A DNA stretch of 64,000 bases from Arctopsyche grandis (lineage: Eukaryota > Arthropoda > Insecta > Trichoptera > Hydropsychidae): positions 7,838,501-7,902,500 of the forward strand of contig NC_135365.1 in NCBI RefSeq assembly GCF_051622035.1, in the 5' to 3' direction. Under the pieces are notes generated by a model. That model worked only from the letters and a program-made list of their open reading frames with translations, had not been told where the DNA came from and searched no databases. A program made the position numbers and the translations under genes. Positions within the stretch are counted from its first letter, which is position 1. Every line of letters begins with the position of its first letter. Below are positions 26,035 through 38,259 of the stretch, one piece after another.

Positions 26035-26532
26035 GGGGCGCAGTGTTGTGTTTGAGCGCCTCAGCTGAAAGATCCGTCCGTCCGCTTCCGCCGACTGCCG
26101 ACCGCCGACACCGACCACCAGAGCTCCGACCACACCGTCAGCCGAGTCGCCACAGGAAGTTGCCCTGCTCGCCACACCCCTCTTTACTTCTCCTGCATTT
26201 TTCAGATTCTCCATACTTTCGACCTACGCTCTTCCACCTATCATTTCATCCTTTCTCCAAAAAATACTCCACGCAATCGAATAAGTGTAAATAAATCATG
26301 GAAACATAAAAGACCCAAGATGGGTTACGCTACAGTTGCCGTTGATTTGGATTTAAATAATATTGTGGTGAACAATCACGCAAAACGTATTTGGAAGCTA
26401 TAGTGCACATTTTAATCTTTCGATCCGACCATTTTAACCAGCAAACAATTAAAGAATAAAAGGATGACCTCCAGTCGGCCACGCACTAACGAGCCATCGT
26501 TGAGTTTGCACAATACTCGAAACTCGATCGAA

Positions 26533-26672
26533 TGGTAAACGGACTACTAGTCATGTGTGAACCAGTCACAGGACAACCGGTCGCTCTAAAACTGGTCACA
26601 CGCTAAAACTGGTCACACCCTAAAACTGATCACACCCGAAAATTAGTCATGAAAAACTGGTCACACCCAAAA
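26533..26672 (+). repeat. Dispersed repeat of GGTCACACCCTAAAACT units, copy 2
   Basis: GGTAAACGGACTACTAGTCA, GTGAACCAGTCACAGGACAA and CCGGTCGCTCTA are followed by about five 15-18-bp units (AAAACTGGTCACACGCT, AAAACTGGTCACACCCT, AAAACTGATCACACCCG and so on). It is the inverted counterpart of 12786-12891. Confidence 0.8.
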
Positions 26673-27169
26673 ATTCAACCAATTTTTATTTTTTGATTAT
26701 AAGGAGACGATCACGATAGTAGCTATGAAGGAAATCGTCGACAAGTACCAACAAGGTATGCGATTAACCGACATCACATGATTTGAATGATTAACTCGTT
26801 TTGTGTATTTTCGTCAAATTGCCGTTTCACTTTTTAATTGTTTAAATACCGACTCTATTTGTAATTCCACTGCTAAATCTTTAGCTGAAACTTACAATTT
26901 TAGCTTCCCATCATGTGTCAATTTATTTTTATAAGTAATATAATTGCATGTGATCAGTAGTTAGAATCTTCCAGTAATATATTGAAGCTGAAAATAGGGT
27001 AAAACATCTTTGGAGAATACCGAAAAAAGTTTGTGATGTTACAGAAGATTTCTTGCACAAGATTTAAACTGTGGATGCCACAGTGAAATGTGAAACTAAT
27101 TTTTTTGATAAGAATGATGTAATATAAAAGGGAATGCGCCTTCGCCCAATGAATAGAATTTGCCGAGTA

Positions 27170-27345
27170 CAAATTTTTGAACTTAGATCTTAGAGGCGCC
27201 TTTAGCGTTCTGATCTAAAATTTTGTAGCGCCCACGGCGCTATTATTTTAAATTTCGAAGCGCCTTCGGCGCATCGAGTAACGCCCTGACTTACTCAGCG
27301 ACGTCGGGCACCGCCCGACCCAGCCCCCCCCTAAAACCGGCCCTG
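27170..27345 (-). mobile_element. hAT-type element end with CAGGGCCGGTTTTAGGGGG terminus
   Basis: On the minus strand the sequence starts CAGGGCCGGTTTTAGGGGG at 27345 and runs into short GGCGC-containing palindromic motifs. CAGGG tips are characteristic of hAT elements. The opposite end was not found, so it may be a fragment. Confidence 0.5.
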
Positions 27346-27717
27346 GCTATGTCGACGATTTCGACGACTTCCTTCTTAGCAAAAGGAAATCGTCCGAATC
27401 GTCGAAAAAGTATTAAATCTCCTCGTAATAACCATTTCTTCAATAGTTAACAATCGTTTCATCGAAGGTAAAATAGATGGGGGCATATGCAAACTGAGCG
27501 ACGTATTATCAAATAAAAGTTCTTCGACACGTCATTTATGGCCGAAAACGTGTCGCTTTATATACGTGTCAATATCATATGTTTAGTTGTTCGTTGAATT
27601 TTACCACGGCGACAGCTCTATAATTTACTAACAAATATATTTAAGTATATTGATCTATTCAATATGTTACTGTGTATTGGAAAATAGTCTCCCGTTCCCC
27701 ACATCTACAAAGTAGAC

Positions 27718-29096
27718 ATGGATTCCAAAGTTTTGATTCAACAAAATGATGACAGTCGTCTTCAGACTGATAACGAACAAAAACTCAAATTGCTGTGTTT
27801 CGATTTGAACAAATTCAGCCCCCTGTCACGATTTTTGTTATGCTGTTTGACGGTTTTTATATTCTTCCTCGCGTACGGCTACTTTCAAGAACTCATTTTC
27901 ACGTTAGAAGGTTTCAAACCGTATGGATGGTATCTCACTCAGATACAATTCCTATACTACACCATCTTCGGATGGATAGAAATGAAATTGAAGAAAATCG
28001 AACAGCGAAGGTAGTGCATCGTTGTGGTCACGAAAACACCTCACAGTTTCGATTCAATTAAGTTTTACTATTATTCAATCGTTTTAGGATTCCGATGAGA
28101 ACCTACATTATACTGGCATTTCTGACACTAGGCACGATGGGATTTTCGAACTCTTCCCTAGGCTATTTGAACTATCCCACGCAAGTAATATTCAAGTGTT
28201 GCAAACTAGTTCCAGTTCTTATCGGAAGTGTTTTAATACAGGGGAAAAAATATGGAATTTTAGACTATTTAGCAGCAATTACTATGTGTATCGGACTCAC
28301 GTTTTTCATTCTAGGTAATTTTGGACATATATATGTAGTAAAAATTAATATATAAATTCACACTTAGAGTATATATGTTATTAATTACACAGCTGATTCT
28401 AAAACATCTCCAAATTTCAACACCGTTGGAGTCATAATGATCTCTTTGGCTCTGCTCTGTGACGCTATGATAGGAAACATTCAAGAAAAGGCGATGAAGT
28501 CATTCCAAGCGACAAACACAGAAGTTGTATTATATTCGTATTCAATCGGTTTTGTATATTTGTCTATCATAATGATATTGACGGGACAATTTACAAAAGG
28601 GTTTAATTTTTGTATTAAGGTAAATCATCTTTAATGCGATTTTAATCTTAACTATTGATTTATTAGATCTTAAATGATACAAGATTTCTTTTCAGCATCC
28701 TGTGGAAACATACGGATACGGTTTATTATTTAGTTTTACGGGTTATATGGGAATACAAGCTGTGCTTATTTTGGTGAAGACTTGTGGAGCCCCAACAGCA
28801 GCCACGGTAACCACAGCTCGAAAAGCCGTCACCATGGTCTTTTCGTTTATTCTATTCAGCAAGCCATTCGTATTCCAGTAAGCCAAACGCATAACGATTG
28901 ACAAATGTGTGGTTGTAAATTTCGAACTAATGTAAAATACTCTTACATTTTCAGATACCTTTGGTCCGGTATTATCGTCCTGTTCGGCATATATTTGAAT
29001 GTGTATAGTAAAAAGTATCCAAATTTCAATATATATTCCATGGCCAATATATTTAAAAGACAAACGCAAGCCAAGCATTTTTCGGCTATAGTGTGA
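27718..29096 (+). CDS. Papst2: Adenosine 3'-phospho-5'-phosphosulfate transporter 2 (SLC35B3 family)
   Basis: Five exons join in phase: 27718-28010, 28088-28314, 28393-28619, 28696-28877 and 28955-29096, for about 356 residues. The protein carries PAPS from the cytosol into the Golgi lumen, where sulfotransferases use it to sulfate glycans and proteins. Around ten hydrophobic helices are visible. Family motifs include AYGYFQELIF near the start of the membrane region, NSSLGYLNYPTQVIFKCCKLVPV, GNIQEKAMK, ATVTTARKAVTMVFSF and the last helix YLWSGIIVLFGIYLNVYSK. SLC35B3 proteins are usually near 400 residues, so the hydrophilic N-terminus is a little short. The start ATG follows agac and is the first in-frame one. 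All introns are 73-78 bp. Confidence 0.93.
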
Positions 29097-29269
29097 GTGT
29101 ATATTGTTTTATTATATTTTTATGACGATTAAATTTTTTAACATTTAGTCATCATTTTTATTTATTACTACATCCTGTGATAATTTGTCCATTGTGTATA
29201 AAATACTAAACCAACATTGTCTAGCTTATTATTTCGTTGTTGCACGACTGAATGGCTGATTCATTAACC
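29097..29269. other. Papst2 3' untranslated region
   Basis: AT-rich sequence after the stop with an ATTAAA-like signal near 29128. No other structure before the hAT element. Confidence 0.4.
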
Positions 29270-30038
29270 CAGGGTTTCCCAAACTATGTTCCGTGAAACA
29301 CTGGTTTTCCACGGAACCTGAATAGGTGTTCCGCGAAAATTTTGCTATGGTTTTATAGACTGCAAATTGAAAGGCGAATGATGGTCAATCTCCACTGATG
29401 TTTATGAAGTCAAGAATCTAAGCACACACAAGCGGAGAGTTTGAATAGAAATTGGATACGGAAATAAAAATTGTTGAAAAAGTATTACAATATAAGGTGA
29501 AAGTAATACAAGAGATAAAATTCAATTTTAGATTTCATCAGTTGAATCTAATAATTTTGATTGTTTTCCTGCCTTAGATGAATGACTTAAATTTTAAAGT
29601 GGATGAAAAGCCAGTAGTTTTAAAGTAGATGAATTTTAAAGCCATTAAATGATCTCTGAGCGAGTTTGTTAGAAGAATACCCCAATATGGCAAAACAAGC
29701 TATTTTTGTCTTATTTCCGTTTTCTACATCCTATTTATGCGAAGCAGAATTTTTTTATTATGCTGCAACGGTCAAAGTGCAGGACTCGACGCTACCCCAC
29801 ATATAAGAATTGATCTCCCCTTTATTGTGCCTGATATCAAAAAGATTTGCGATTCAAGGACTAAAAATCATCAAAGCTATGTTTACTATATTTAAAAATA
29901 TTTATGAAATAAATAATAGGTGTTTTAATAATATATTTTATTTTATATTTACCCAACTTTAAAAATACGCTAAGTGTTCCGTTAAAATTTCCAGGTTTTG
30001 TAAAGTGTTCCATTGCATAAAAAGTTTGGGAAACCCTG
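29270..30038 (+). mobile_element. hAT transposon relic with perfect 8-bp target duplication
   Basis: CAGGGTTTCCCAAACT at 29270 is mirrored by AGTTTGGGAAACCCTG ending at 30038. CATTAACC occurs directly outside both ends, a perfect 8-bp duplication as expected for hAT. Around 29690-29880 the plus strand encodes a decayed hAT transposase C-terminus: PFSTSYLCEAEFF, then HIRIDLPFIVPDIKKI, as in ZBED/Charlie-type proteins. The rest of the transposase is deleted. A second copy lies inverted at the right edge of the window. Confidence 0.88.
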
Positions 30039-30336
30039 CATTAACCCTTTGAGCGTTTTGCCAACAAGTCCCTGAGCCTGAAATAGGCGTTGTTTTTTGA
30101 GTATGCAAAAAATAAACAAGAATACTACCCGCTAAGCCTTTCCAGGTAGCATTGAACATGGCTCGTGTAATCCGTGTCATTGTTTATAAAGACTGGTTTA
30201 CACTGGAATTTCTGAATTTATAACCATAGCAGAATTTCTCGATGAAAATCCCTAACTGCTGAGTATTTTAGATTGAGCATTACATTTTAACAACAATGAA
30301 AAAGATGGAACTGGTTTTGGAAAAATACTTTCATTA

Positions 30337-30834
30337 GGAGGGCTGGACACCAGCGTCTTGTCCATACAAACGTGTTAGACTTCTCCCTTCCTCAATTATG
30401 GCACTAGAGAAATTATTTTTTAATATGCTATGGATATCCACCATAGGCATGTTTATATCTTTTTATTTTTTTGATTAGTTATTTTTTATAGGAGCTAGTA
30501 GCCACCAAACATCTATAAAATCGTCTCGTTTTTACACCCACGAAGAGTCCAGCGTGCTAATTTAACGATTGATTTTAAAAAAATACAAAGACACAAACAT
30601 AGAAAATATCTTTCTCATACCATTGATGATTTTTTTTTTTAATTGGTCCAGTTTCGGAGGAGAAAACTGGAGGTTACGAAACCTCGATTTTGTCGATTTA
30701 AAATAGGTATTATTTGGTCGAAGCGCAACTGTCGCATTCACTCAATATATATATATTGTCGCATTCACTCAATATATGTATATATCGAAGAAAGGAACGG
30801 CGACAAAAAATAAGGTTTCGGGTATCCAGCCCTC
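30337..30834. mobile_element. MITE with GAGGGCTGGA termini, copy 1
   Basis: The left end GGAGGGCTGGACACC is matched by the right end GGTATCCAGCCCTC, with TTA outside both ends. The interior contains ATTATGGCACTAGAGAAATT, ATTTTTTATAGGAGCTAG and TGTCGCATTCACTCAATATA (the last one twice). A second copy with the same order is at about 38515-39030. It has no coding capacity. Confidence 0.8.
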
Positions 30835-30839
30835 TTAAT

Positions 30840-33800
30840 AGACTTCTTTTGTTTATTTTATATTGTCGCAAGATATATTAGAGAGTCTAAACACACCTTT
30901 ACAAAACTCGAAATCCTCAGCGGTAGTTATTTGGGGTAGTGATCTAGGGTTTGTTTGGATTAGCTACAATTTTTATACCTGCTTTCTATTGGATTTCTAA
31001 ATAACTGTAGTTGGGAATGTTGACGAAACAGAAAAGACGTCAGCACTCAAAAGGTTAAACAAAGAGGTAAAGTAAAGGTTTGTAAAAAGTAATCCACCAA
31101 AAAATATTGGTTATGTTTTGACCTGGGCTGAGTTTTGAATAGGATGTTTATTTATGTTCAGCATACAAGTTTTTGCAAGTACAGAGTATTCACAGCGAGG
31201 TGGGTTAGTTGCCGACTTCCGGTGAAAGAGCTGGCTGAGACTGTGGGGCCGGTGCGATAGTCTATATCCTGTTTGGTTGTTCAATGCGTAGCTGTGTGAT
31301 GAGATCAAACTTTCGGGGCTTTCTGTGGGCTCGCGATCGTATATATGGAGCGAGTTGGATTACGTCTTTGCCCTTGTGTAAGTGAAGATATTTCAGGCGA
31401 GAACGCTCGTACAGGAACCTGCGGCTGTGTTTTATGGGGACATGGATGAGATCACCAACCTAGATTTGGGATCGTACAAGTTGTGCTGCAAGTGTACGGT
31501 AACATTTGTCAAAATATTATTCATATATGCAAGCTTGATCCATTTTTACAGAACTGCGTTCATATACATGTGTGTGTATATATAAGTGTAAAAGATGAAC
31601 AATTACCTACTTGTATATTGAGATTGACCGTTTTTGAAAATGGTCTAGTGTCGTTTTCCGTACATTGAAATGGTTTCTTCGAATATGTATGAAAATATTA
31701 AGTAAAAAATAAAATTCAATTGTTTTGGTAATTTTATTTCAAATCATTGATATAAATGTGTAACATGTCAAAGGCAAGTGATTATGAAAAAAATTGAAAT
31801 ATATATATTTTTGTCAACTTAAAAGTAATAAGTGTTTTTTTTTTTCAATAAGAGTGTCAATACGAAAATTATATATATTTATATTCACAAAAATTGATCA
31901 CATTACATAATAAATAAAAAGTATATAGATATGTATACATACATACATATGCATACGTATCCAATACGTCCTTATCCCAAAAAAAATATATACATATATA
32001 GTTGAGATCAAAGTATTGAAACGTTGATACGATCTTTCAATACGATTGAATATTTTTTTCGTGACAAATTAAGTTTAAAACTTTTCTACGTAAGAGCATT
32101 GGATTCACATACAAAATAATATTTACACAAATATACAAATAAAGAATCATCAACAGTATGAAAAACTGGTTCAATCTTAATATATATATATATATATATA
32201 TACTTCATAATTCAAGACTACCGAAGTCTACCAATATTAGTTTATCGTATAAAAGATAGGGCAGTTTTTATTGCTATGCTATTTATTTCTTTTTAAATGA
32301 AAGTTAAGTTTGAGGCGTAAAGATTTGGGGGACAAATATTACAACGCATTTATAAACAATAAATAAATATTATCTAAAATAAATAAACATTATAAATCAA
32401 GTTTGCGTCTATATAAGTAATATTATAATAATAAAAATGCACAGTATAAATACGCAAGTCTTACAATCCTATGAAATAAACAAAAACAGAAGTATTACAA
32501 TGGCAAAATGCACATTCACAAAACACAGTAAACGCAATAAAGTAAATAAGACTATTCAATATACTCATTGCCAACAAAATTCCCATTCTTCGTGACTCAA
32601 AACTAAAAAAAAAAAGAAACATTTATTTATATCATAAAATGTACAAGTTTAACTTTAAACGCTAACATATGATCTACGCTTCGATAGAAAAGTCACACAA
32701 AATAAAACTTTTCTCACGCACAGATGAGTTATCCAATAGACGCGTACAAAACTAACGATTACACAATGTTTTGTGACATTTAACTAAAATAAACACGTAA
32801 ACAGTCTTTCGATTAGTAGTAAATATGTACGTATATATATATTTTGAAAATAAAAAAGCTGCATATATGAAAATTAAATCGACTTGAGTTTGCAGCATTC
32901 TTTGGATACAAATCTACAATACTTTTATTTTAGACGTTGATAAAACGGAATTTCGATGCTTGTATATTTTTAAAAATCTAAATCTCGATTTAATTTCATT
33001 TCGAAAAAATGGAATGTATCAAAAAAAGTCTCTAAAAAGGAACGGACGATTAAATTATTTCACTAATTTAATATAACGAGATAGATTTGGAAAGTGATCA
33101 ATACCAAATTATACGATGATATTTAGTGATATTATATACAATTACAACAAAAAAAGGCTTTGTTTATTTTTCAACATCAGGCTTACAAGGACAGGCAGGA
33201 TGAATAAATGTTTTGAAGGGATTAATCTTGTTAATACTATATAAGTTATATCGAATACAATCTACACAGGTAACTGTGGTACAAAATTTGTAAAATTCAT
33301 TTTTTTATCATTATTATTACTTATATTTTTTACAAAAACTTTCAAAAAAGTATTCACTAATGGCACTGTTTATAATGAATTTAAAATTAAAGCGCAATAA
33401 ACAGAAACATCAATGACTTTTTGTAACTTTTTTTCAAAATTTGTTCGATAGATATAAAATTTCAGTGTAAAATAATTGTCCTATTTAATAATAAGAAAGC
33501 GATATAATAACTATATTAAATGTTTTTTTTCCTTCAGTTATTTCTACACATAAACATCTTATTATTATTGTCAGTATGATGAATATTTGATTTTGATAGT
33601 TCAGTAAACTTTGGAAACACTATTTTATACTGTTTCTGATAAGTCTTCAAAGCAAATCAAAGTCAAGTTCAGATGGTTCAAAATTATGAAACAGATGATA
33701 GTAAACTTATGTGGTATATACATATGTATATCTATCAAACAGTGCACATAGTAAATGTGCCAAACAATACCCATCCGTATTGTACATATTTTTGAAACAT

Positions 33801-34191
33801 CGGTTTTTGCTCATCAAAAAAAAACTTTAAGTTGCTTTTCTTAAGTAAGTCAACCAAGCAAGTGATTATTCAAGCTTGAATCTTCAATATATTATACTAA
33901 CAATAAAGAAATATATGTGTATGTAGCCAACTGAAAAGAAAACTGATATCACTAAATATAATTATCAAATCGCCTCGTACAAAATTTGTTCTATACATAT
34001 ACAATACGTAATATAATAATATAAAGATTATTGTTCGTAATAATTGCATATTGGACAGTATATTATGTGAAATCACACACGAGTACGGCAAAAACACAAA
34101 ACATCGTAATAACAAACTACTACTTTTGAACGGAACCGTAACGTAACGGAAACGAAGGAGCACCAGATATGTGTGTTGAAATTTATTTGTG
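30840..34191. other. Gene-free AT-rich stretch; includes the likely Src64B 3' UTR
   Basis: No conserved coding region on either strand. A GC-richer patch at about 31120-31500 contains short open frames of unknown meaning. A (TA)n run sits at about 32180-32203. The right part, up to 34191, is the probable 3' untranslated region of Src64B, with many possible poly(A) signals, so its end could not be fixed. Confidence 0.45.
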
Positions 34192-37100
34192 TCAATCTTG
34201 AACTTCTCGATATGGGATTTCACTTGTCACTGTAAAACTTTCGAAATAGTGATTTAAGAATTCGAATGTCGGCCGTTTGTCAGGCACGGCGTCCCAACAC
34301 TGCAACATTAAACTATAAATATCGTCCGGCAAATGGTGTCCAGGTGGCTTCGGCATGCGATAGCCCCTATCCACCTGCTCTATGACTTCACGGCCGTGCA
34401 TTCCTGGATACGGAATCTGACCGTAAGTGAACAGTTCCATGAGGAGGATTCCGTACGACCAAACGTCGCTCTTTATTGAAAACCTTCCGTAGACTATAGC
34501 CTCGGGCGCCGTCCACTTGACGGGGAATCTTGAACCTTGCTTCGGACAATATTCATTGTCTTCGATTACCCGAGCCAAACCAAAGTCGCAGATCTTCGCC
34601 ACATTATTTTCACCAATCAGTACATTCCTCGCAGCCAGGTCTCTGTGTATCAAAAGCTTCGACTCCAAATACTCCATGCCAGACGCAACTTGGGCTGCCA
34701 CATAGATCAGATCTTCGAATTGAAGAAACTTGCCTTCACCATTGCGTAGGAATTCAAGCAGTGATCCTTTGCTCATATATTCTTGGACTATATACACAGG
34801 TTCTTGTTTGGAACAAACTGCGTACAAGGCGACTAAACGCTTATGTCTAAACTTTTTCATTATAGCTGCTTCTTGGAGGAAGGCTTGAGTCGACATTGTG
34901 CCCTCCCTCAAAGTCTTAACTGCGACCTATAAAGTGAATCAAAATATTAAATTAAGTAAATTCTTATATGACGCATTGACCGATTGATAAACTTACCTCT
35001 ATGTTGTTTCTCCATTTTCCGTAGTAAACTTCGCCAAAGTTTCCTTGGCCGAGTTTTCGCACTAGTTGAATTTCAGATCGAGGTATTTCCCATTTGTCTC
35101 GAAGTTCAGGTCCGAGATCCCACATTTGAGGTTCCGGTTTCGGACAAGGACGAGCCAAAACGTGACACAGACCCAGAGCATTTTCTACAAAGACGACAAA
35201 ACACATTTCATTACACAAATATTTTTATTTATGATCACTGCTCCAACATATATAGAAATCATTTATGGTTTGTATCTAAGGTAGTCAATGAAAAAGTGGT
35301 GTAACCCCGAATATGAATACAACACATTCAACGCGAAGTTGTCTATAATAACGATGTTAGTATGGAAAACATGATACATGTGAGGATATGTAATGTGGGT
35401 TATGCCATTTCTCCAATGATTATTTTCAAATGAAATTTCTTCATATGAATATGAGGCGTTTTATTATTTGGTACATATTTTTTGTTTAGCACTTGCCGCA
35501 CTGTGATGGATAACAAGTGACCATGACTGATATTTTATTTTATTTCTCCAAATACACTGAATGCAGGGTATTCAGATTTCATCTATTCCTCATCAAAACC
35601 TCTGTGATTCGAACTATGTCATTGCGAAATAAAAACATTAATCAACATCAACAGTAACAAATATTTTCGCGTCAATGTTAAAATGATATACATATGTACA
35701 TACATATGGCTTTGCGTCGGCTGTCATTTTTTGCACTTATTTTATATTATTCGACGTTTAATACACGATAAAATGATTTTTATAGCTAATTACAATAATT
35801 GACCTCGCAGATTTTGCATTATTTTGATACACATTTCTAATTGGACGCTTAGCGTCCAGCAAAGTAGTTAGCGGATTTTTTTAGCACAGTAAGGCAAGTG
35901 TTAATATCGTACCGAGATTAGGTTGTATTAACATTTACATATTTTAAAAATGAATTAGAATACATGCCAAACAAATATACGCCATAGTATAATGTATTTA
36001 TATGCAAAAAGTTATAAAACAATTCAAATTAAATTTAAGTGTTGCTACTTCATCATGACAAACATTTTTACCGTCTGCCATGTAGCGAAGTGTCTTGGGA
36101 AGGGTATTCTCAAGCGGTTTCCCGATGTCTTCTGGAGGAGACAGAAAGGAAAGAACAAAAGATACAATGATTTAGTGGGTGGGAAAATTATTTTTGGCGA
36201 ATCCGATGTAATTTTCATACAGAAAATCGAGTCCAAAAAAATCATCAAACTCTTACAAAAAAAAAAGACTATCTGAATCTTTAGTACCATCCAAATTTAT
36301 AAAAAAATATTAAAATATTCACATTAAATTTAGAATGACTTAATTTCTCTACCCATTATATAGTATGTAATTTGAATTTTACTTACTTGTATACGAAAGA
36401 ACCAGAGCAGGTAAATTAGGAAACGTTTGATTGGTGGCGATATAAAAGCCACCGTTGTCTAACGGTTTAATTTTATAATGCTTCACATGGTAACCCCTTC
36501 CGTCTTCCCAATCCTTCACCGATAAGCTGTATCCGTGAGGATTGTGTTCGGCGGGCCGTACCAAAAAAGTACCTCTAGGATTTTCACCGCTGAGCAGAAG
36601 CTTATCGGCTTCTTTGCGTGACACATGCGGAAAGAACCAACTAAAATAAAAAAAAAATAAAAAATCAATAAAATAGCATGTAACACTAACTTTGTACTCT
36701 AACTAACTATACTCACTCTTCGCTTTCAACGGAACTTTCTTCAGCGACAAAGTTCACTGGTATAAGACCTTCGCAACGGTTAGTCAGATGTAAAACTCTC
36801 CACCAATCAGCCTCGGAATCCGACAACACTTCCATACGATCGCCCTTTCGAAATGATATGTCCGTTTCGGCTCTGGCAGTGTAACTGCATAAAGCCTTGA
36901 CGATGCGCCGATGTGATAATTTTGAAGCATGAGCTGAAATCAATAGCATTTTATATTAGACAGTGACTTTCAGACATTCATTAAAACAACCCAACATCCC
37001 AGAACCTATTGTGGATGTATATTTGTACAAATAATGTAATTCTAATTTGTGTTCATCATAAATATCATTGTTCCACAAATTGGCATCCATTTTATATTTG

Positions 37101-37689
37101 TAAAACATAACCTAGTTATTATATTATTAAAGATAGAAACAAATGAACCGACTTTTTTTTTAAATTTAATACACATTTCAAACTTGTCAATAGTTCATTT
37201 CAGCATGCAAAAATCTATAATCAAATACTATTTTATATTTGCGAAAAATAATGTAATCTAATCAATATATAAATATTCAACAATGACATATCATTGTTTA
37301 TTTAATTTTTTTTAAATATTTGACACATCGATGAGCGAGTATTATGAAAACAATAAAACAGGCGTTTTTACTATCGACCGTGAATTTTGCTCAATTATAC
37401 TTACATGGAGTGCGCGTTCGAACAATGTCCGCTCCACGGCGATTGTTCAGTCTATTATTCGGCTCTCCAGTATAGCGAGTCTCGAGGGTTCCTCCACCGA
37501 GACCGCTAACGGCACCGATCATCCCCCCGAAACCGGATTCATTCTTATTAATTGCAGGATAGACTGAAATATAAATGAAAAATAAATTCAAATTATTCAT
37601 AGTGCAAACTAAAAAAATCAAATATTTATATAATTCATACCTAAAGGTCGATCCACGTCGTGCCTTCTACTGCAACACTTGTTACCCAT
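34192..37689 (-). CDS. Src64B: Src-family tyrosine kinase Src64B
   Basis: Six exons join in phase: 37689-37641, 37563-37405, 36933-36717, 36640-36387, 35184-34997 and 34926-34192, for 533 residues. The fly protein is of similar length. Src64B is a membrane-bound non-receptor tyrosine kinase acting in actin and ring-canal growth and in receptor signalling. MGNKCCS at the N-terminus gives Gly2 for myristoylation and two Cys for possible palmitoylation. A Gly-rich unique region leads to SH3 ([20 protein letters not shown]...WWRV), SH2 ([38 protein letters not shown]) and the kinase domain: [32 protein letters not shown], then FPVKWTAPE and DVWSYGILL. The tail ends [10 protein letters not shown], keeping the regulatory Tyr. 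The SH2 and kinase text is nearly identical to the insect Src64 type and not Src42A. Confidence 0.95.
36072..36131 (-). CDS. Src64B: Candidate 60-nt cassette exon of Src64B
   Basis: This lies in the intron between the SH2 exon (ends 36387) and the linker/kinase exon (starts 35184). It has a strong acceptor, tttctgtctcctccag, and a donor, gtaaaaatg. Its length is exactly 60 nt. Both neighbouring junctions are phase 1, so inclusion keeps the frame and adds 20 residues, from DIGKPLEN to LRYMADE, between SYTK and NALGLCHV. There is no stop codon. Inclusion would lengthen the segment at the end of SH2 that leads to the kinase domain. It is not part of the canonical kinase as I know it. Confidence 0.5.
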
Positions 37690-37889
37690 TTTTGTGTTAT
37701 TTTACAGTACAAAGTATCACAGAAAAATTATATTCTTCAAAAGTCACTCTCCGTGTCTACCCCATACATAAACTGAAATCGAAAAAAAGCGAAAGCTCGT
37801 TATTTGTATCAACATAATGTGGGAAAATATTTAATGAGCGTTTCCAGCACAGGAAGCGTTGAATATATTATACAATTATAATAACATAC

Positions 37890-38002
37890 TTGTATAATTT
37901 TACTATGATATCAACTGCGTCGGAGCGATGAATACCAGATGCAAAATGGTCAGGTTTGATATCAGCGGCAGCAGTTCGCAAGGTCATTGTGAAACATCGG
38001 AT
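37890..38002 (-). other. Probable 5' untranslated exon of Src64B with an upstream ORF
   Basis: The acceptor tgcattgtacag ends at 38003 and the donor gtatgt follows 37890. The next exon has a strong acceptor (ctttttttcgatttcag) and starts at 37772, 83 bp before the Src64B ATG. Joined, the two exons carry an upstream frame that starts at 37987 (MTLRTAAADIKPDHF...), crosses the junction and ends with TAG at 37757-37759: 37 codons ending 67 bp before the main start. A shorter frame starts at 37994-37996. Both would reduce translation if the exon is used. Confidence 0.5.
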
Positions 38003-38259
38003 CTGTACAATGCAAAATATATACATTATAAAATGGAAATATGTATAAAGATATTTTTTTATTAAAAAAAAACGAATAATGCATGATCTAATGGGTTTTT
38101 ACTGTTTGTGGTTATGATAAAATATTGTAAAAAATATGATTAAATTCTATATAATCAAATCAATCTTTGCCAAGATTATATCATAGTATTTTTTAAAGCA
38201 AAAGAATGTGGCATCATTAAAAAATTGTAGTAATCGATGTTAAAACAATTGGTAGGATA

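Larger units (their letters stand above)
26201..27717. other. Intergenic stretch between Rm62 and Papst2
   Basis: No conserved gene. A 27-codon frame starts near 26319 (ATGGGTTACGCTACAG) and has no recognised match. The segment holds the second copy of the GGTCACACCC repeat and a hAT-type terminus at about 27170-27345. The last 100 bp or so before 27718 would be the Papst2 leader and promoter; no strong core element was identified. Confidence 0.5.

Noticed and set aside
31382-31585. 67-codon frame with GDMDEITNLDLGSYKLCCKC
   Set aside because: It looks partly protein-like but has no recognised family, no splice context and no conserved neighbours. It was left as unknown.
35992-36276. 94-codon plus-strand frame inside the Src64B intron
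   Set aside because: It is antisense to the candidate cassette exon, Lys/Ile-rich and without any family features.
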